Below, in pieces: positions 6,144 to 7,190 of a DNA stretch of 7,190 nt. The notes below the pieces were generated by a model. It was not told where the DNA came from. It saw nothing but the letters and a program-made list of their open reading frames with translations, and did no database searches. Made by a program: the position numbers and the translations under genes. This DNA is from Chloroflexota bacterium. Lineage in GTDB: Bacteria > Chloroflexota > Limnocylindria > Limnocylindrales > CSP1-4. Location of the stretch: positions 1 through 7,190 of the forward strand of contig JAJYGO010000485.1 in assembly GCA_021785115.1 (NCBI GenBank), in the 5' to 3' direction. The first letter of the stretch is position 1. Every line of letters starts with the position of its first letter.

Positions 6144-6508
6144 TGCTGTCCGACGCCGACATCGCCGCCATGCGGGCCACCGTCAACGATGCGCTGCCGG
6201 ATACCGCCGTGATCGGGCGGTATACCGAGGTCGACGATGGGGCCGGCGGCGTGACGATCACCTACGCCCCGCAGCCAGCCGTCGCGGGTCGCCTGAGCCC
6301 GCTCTCCTCGCGCCTGCGCAACGCTGAGCGGATCGTGGCCGCCGACGTGGTCTCCGAGGCGCCGTGGATCCTCACGTTGCCCGAGGGCACCGTCATCGGC
6401 GAGCGCGACCGCGTCACGGTGCTCGGGCAGGTGCTGGAGGTCTCAGCGGTGCTCGACCCGATGAGTTGGAGTTTCTGCACCCGCGTGCTCTGCACGGTGC
6501 TCCGATGA
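6143..6508 (+). CDS. Head closure (head-tail joining) protein
   Basis: 121 residues from the ATG at 6143, which shares one base with the previous stop; a GTG three bases earlier (6140) is an equally possible start adding one residue. The sequence looks like the small beta-barrel head-tail joining family (SPP1 gp16 / HK97 gp7 class). It has an N-terminal helix (DADIAAMRATVNDAL, 5-19 with ATG as 1 approximately), strand-rich TAVIGRYTEVDDGAGGVTITY with the typical 'd-G-G-v' turn, a VAGRLSPLSS strand, and the late LPEGTVIGERDRVTVLGQ followed by LEVSAVL. This protein plugs the portal-adaptor channel after DNA packaging and offers the interface for the tail. It is followed by the gp10-like gene with an ATGA overlap, the standard order. 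Confidence 0.82.
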   Translation: MLSDADIAAMRATVNDALPDTAVIGRYTEVDDGAGGVTITYAPQPAVAGRLSPLSSRLRNAERIVAADVVSEAPWILTLPEGTVIGERDRVTVLGQVLEVSAVLDPMSWSFCTRVLCTVLR

Positions 6509-7014
6509 CGAAGTTCATCGAGTCCAACGGCTTCAAGGTGCCGGTGCCATACACGAGTCCCGGCGGTGCGTACAAGTACCCCGGCTATCGGCCGCAGTCG
6601 CAACGTAGGCAGGCCGTCGGCTCAATCACCCCCGGCAAGGCGTTCAACAACTTCCCGGCCATCGCCGCGGCGTTCCCGGACGTCATCGCGGCCATCATCA
6701 ACGAGACGGCGGAGGCGGTTGGCCACGAGGCACAGGCTGCGGCGCCCGTCGGCAAGGGCGGCAAGGGCGATCCCCGGCCCGGCACCCTCCAGGAGTCCAT
6801 GAAGATCCGGTATGCGAGGAACCGCGCCACCGGCTACACGCAGAGCGCCCGCATCGACTTCAAGGCGGAGTGGCCCAAGGGCCACCGGTACGCGTGGTTC
6901 GTCGAGTGGGGGACCGTCAAGGACCCAGCGCATCCCTTCCTCGTGCCCGCCGTCATCAACAACCGCGGCACGTTCCGGGCCAAGCTCCACGCGCTTGAGT
7001 CGAGGCTGCCATGA
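6505..7014 (+). CDS. HK97 gp10-like head-tail/tail assembly protein
   Basis: 169 residues; the ATG overlaps the closure gene stop (ATGA). The diagnostic pattern of the HK97 gp10-like family is clear: a long helix (about 49-79, PAIAAAFPDVIAAIINETAE), then AAPVGKGG (79-86) with PGTLQESMKIR (92-102), a strand region, and AWFVEWGTVKDPAHPFLVPA (130-149), equivalent to the usual 'A-P-x-x-T-G-x-L-x-x-S-I ... F-V-E-x-G-T ... H-P-F-x-x-P-A'. The first 45 residues are a Pro/Gly/Tyr-rich extension beyond the usual start of the domain. Family members are found in the head-tail joining region just before the tail terminator; their precise virion role is not well settled. The gene is followed by the only sizeable gap of the second half of the window. 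Confidence 0.88.
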   Translation: MTKFIESNGFKVPVPYTSPGGAYKYPGYRPQSQRRQAVGSITPGKAFNNFPAIAAAFPDVIAAIINETAEAVGHEAQAAAPVGKGGKGDPRPGTLQESMKIRYARNRATGYTQSARIDFKAEWPKGHRYAWFVEWGTVKDPAHPFLVPAVINNRGTFRAKLHALESRLP

Positions 7015-7020
7015 GCCGCC

Positions 7021-7094
7021 TGACGCCAGCGCGCGCGCCTGATAGTCGTCGAGCGGGTCGCCGTCGATGATAAACGCTAGCGCAGATGGTGTCA
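7021..7094 (+). repeat. Long imperfect inverted repeat in the gap before the tail terminator gene
   Basis: TGACGCCA (7021-7028) pairs with TGGTGTCA (7087-7094), seven Watson-Crick pairs and one G-U. After a 3-base bulge, GCGC 7029-7032 pairs with 7080-7083, and GCG 7033-7035 with CGC 7075-7077, leaving a loop of 39 bases (7036-7074). The outer arm ends at the ribosome binding site AAGGGGA (7094-7100) of the gene at 7105. The gap (7015-7104) is otherwise unassigned: an ATGA-coupled 19-codon Arg-rich frame (7011-7070) is present but looks accidental. No T-run follows, so it is not a standard terminator. Function unknown. Confidence 0.4.
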
Positions 7095-7104
7095 AGGGGA
7101 CGGG

Positions 7105-7190
7105 ATGAACGAATATCCGCGGGCCGCCGAATGGCTCTACGCGACCCTCCATGGCGACAGCGCCCTGATGGCGGCCGTCTCCGGCATCTA
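7105..7190 (+). CDS. Probable tail terminator / tail completion protein (3' truncated)
   Basis: Only 28 complete codons are visible before the window ends. The ATG at 7105 follows AGGGGA (7095-7100) by 4 bases, and an in-frame TAG at 7078 rules out a long upstream extension. The start MNEYPRAAEWLYATL followed by GDSALMAAVSGI resembles the opening helix of small phage tail terminators (DUF3168-like and related), in which 'L...L..D..L..lv..(I/V)Y' precedes the first strand. Tail terminators cap the tail tube and bind the head-closure protein. Gene order after the gp10-like gene agrees. The fragment is too short for a firm family call. Confidence 0.6.
   Translation, partial: MNEYPRAAEWLYATLHGDSALMAAVSGI

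Noticed and set aside
7011..7070. 19-codon frame starting with an ATGA overlap at the end of the gp10-like gene.
   Set aside because: Very short, Arg-rich and without a recognisable ribosome binding site; probably chance.
6622..7152. Minus-strand open frame that crosses the 7015-7104 gap and reads as fairly protein-like there (around IIDGDPLDDYQARAL).
   Set aside because: Most of it is antisense to the well-supported gp10-like gene and the start of the next gene; the protein-like part is only about 25 residues with no family match I can name.

Overview
This window is a piece of a tailed double-stranded DNA phage or prophage: the front of the virion morphogenesis module, read entirely on the + strand. 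Every gene supported here points the same way, and the genes are packed with stop/start overlaps. The DNA is strongly GC-rich, with G or C at most third codon positions and good GGAGG-type ribosome binding sites. That, together with the style of the terminase, SPP1-type portal and coat proteins, suggests a siphovirus of a high-GC host. An actinobacterium is my first guess, but the host cannot be fixed from the sequence.

Layout: (1) 1-546, C-terminal nuclease domain of the large terminase subunit, cut by the window start. (2) 537-1988, SPP1 gp6-type portal. (3) 1988-2314, a small Cys-containing protein in the slot where a MuF-like or protease gene often sits. (4) 2355-2996, scaffold. (5) 3070-3978, major capsid protein. 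(6) 3984-4682 and 4679-5317, two different putative glycosyltransferases in tandem. (7) 5314-5886, head-tail connector. (8) 5883-6143, a small His/Cys-motif protein. (9) 6143-6508, head-closure (joining) protein. (10) 6505-7014, HK97 gp10-like protein. (11) 7105-7190, start of a probable tail terminator, cut by the window end.

The conserved part works as one assembly line. Scaffold and coat build a procapsid on the portal ring, the terminase fills it with DNA, and the connector, closure, gp10-like and terminator proteins join it to the tail. The unusual part is the glycosyltransferase pair. It sits directly behind the coat gene and is coupled by a 4-base overlap to the connector gene, so it is probably translated along with the virion proteins. 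The simplest hypothesis is that this phage glycosylates its own capsid or tail proteins.

There is little non-coding DNA. The leader before the capsid gene (2997-3069) and the gap before the last gene (7015-7104) each hold an inverted repeat ending right next to the ribosome binding site. No tRNA, CRISPR array, insertion sequence, integrase or attachment site was seen, and no gap without a gene exceeds 300 bases.
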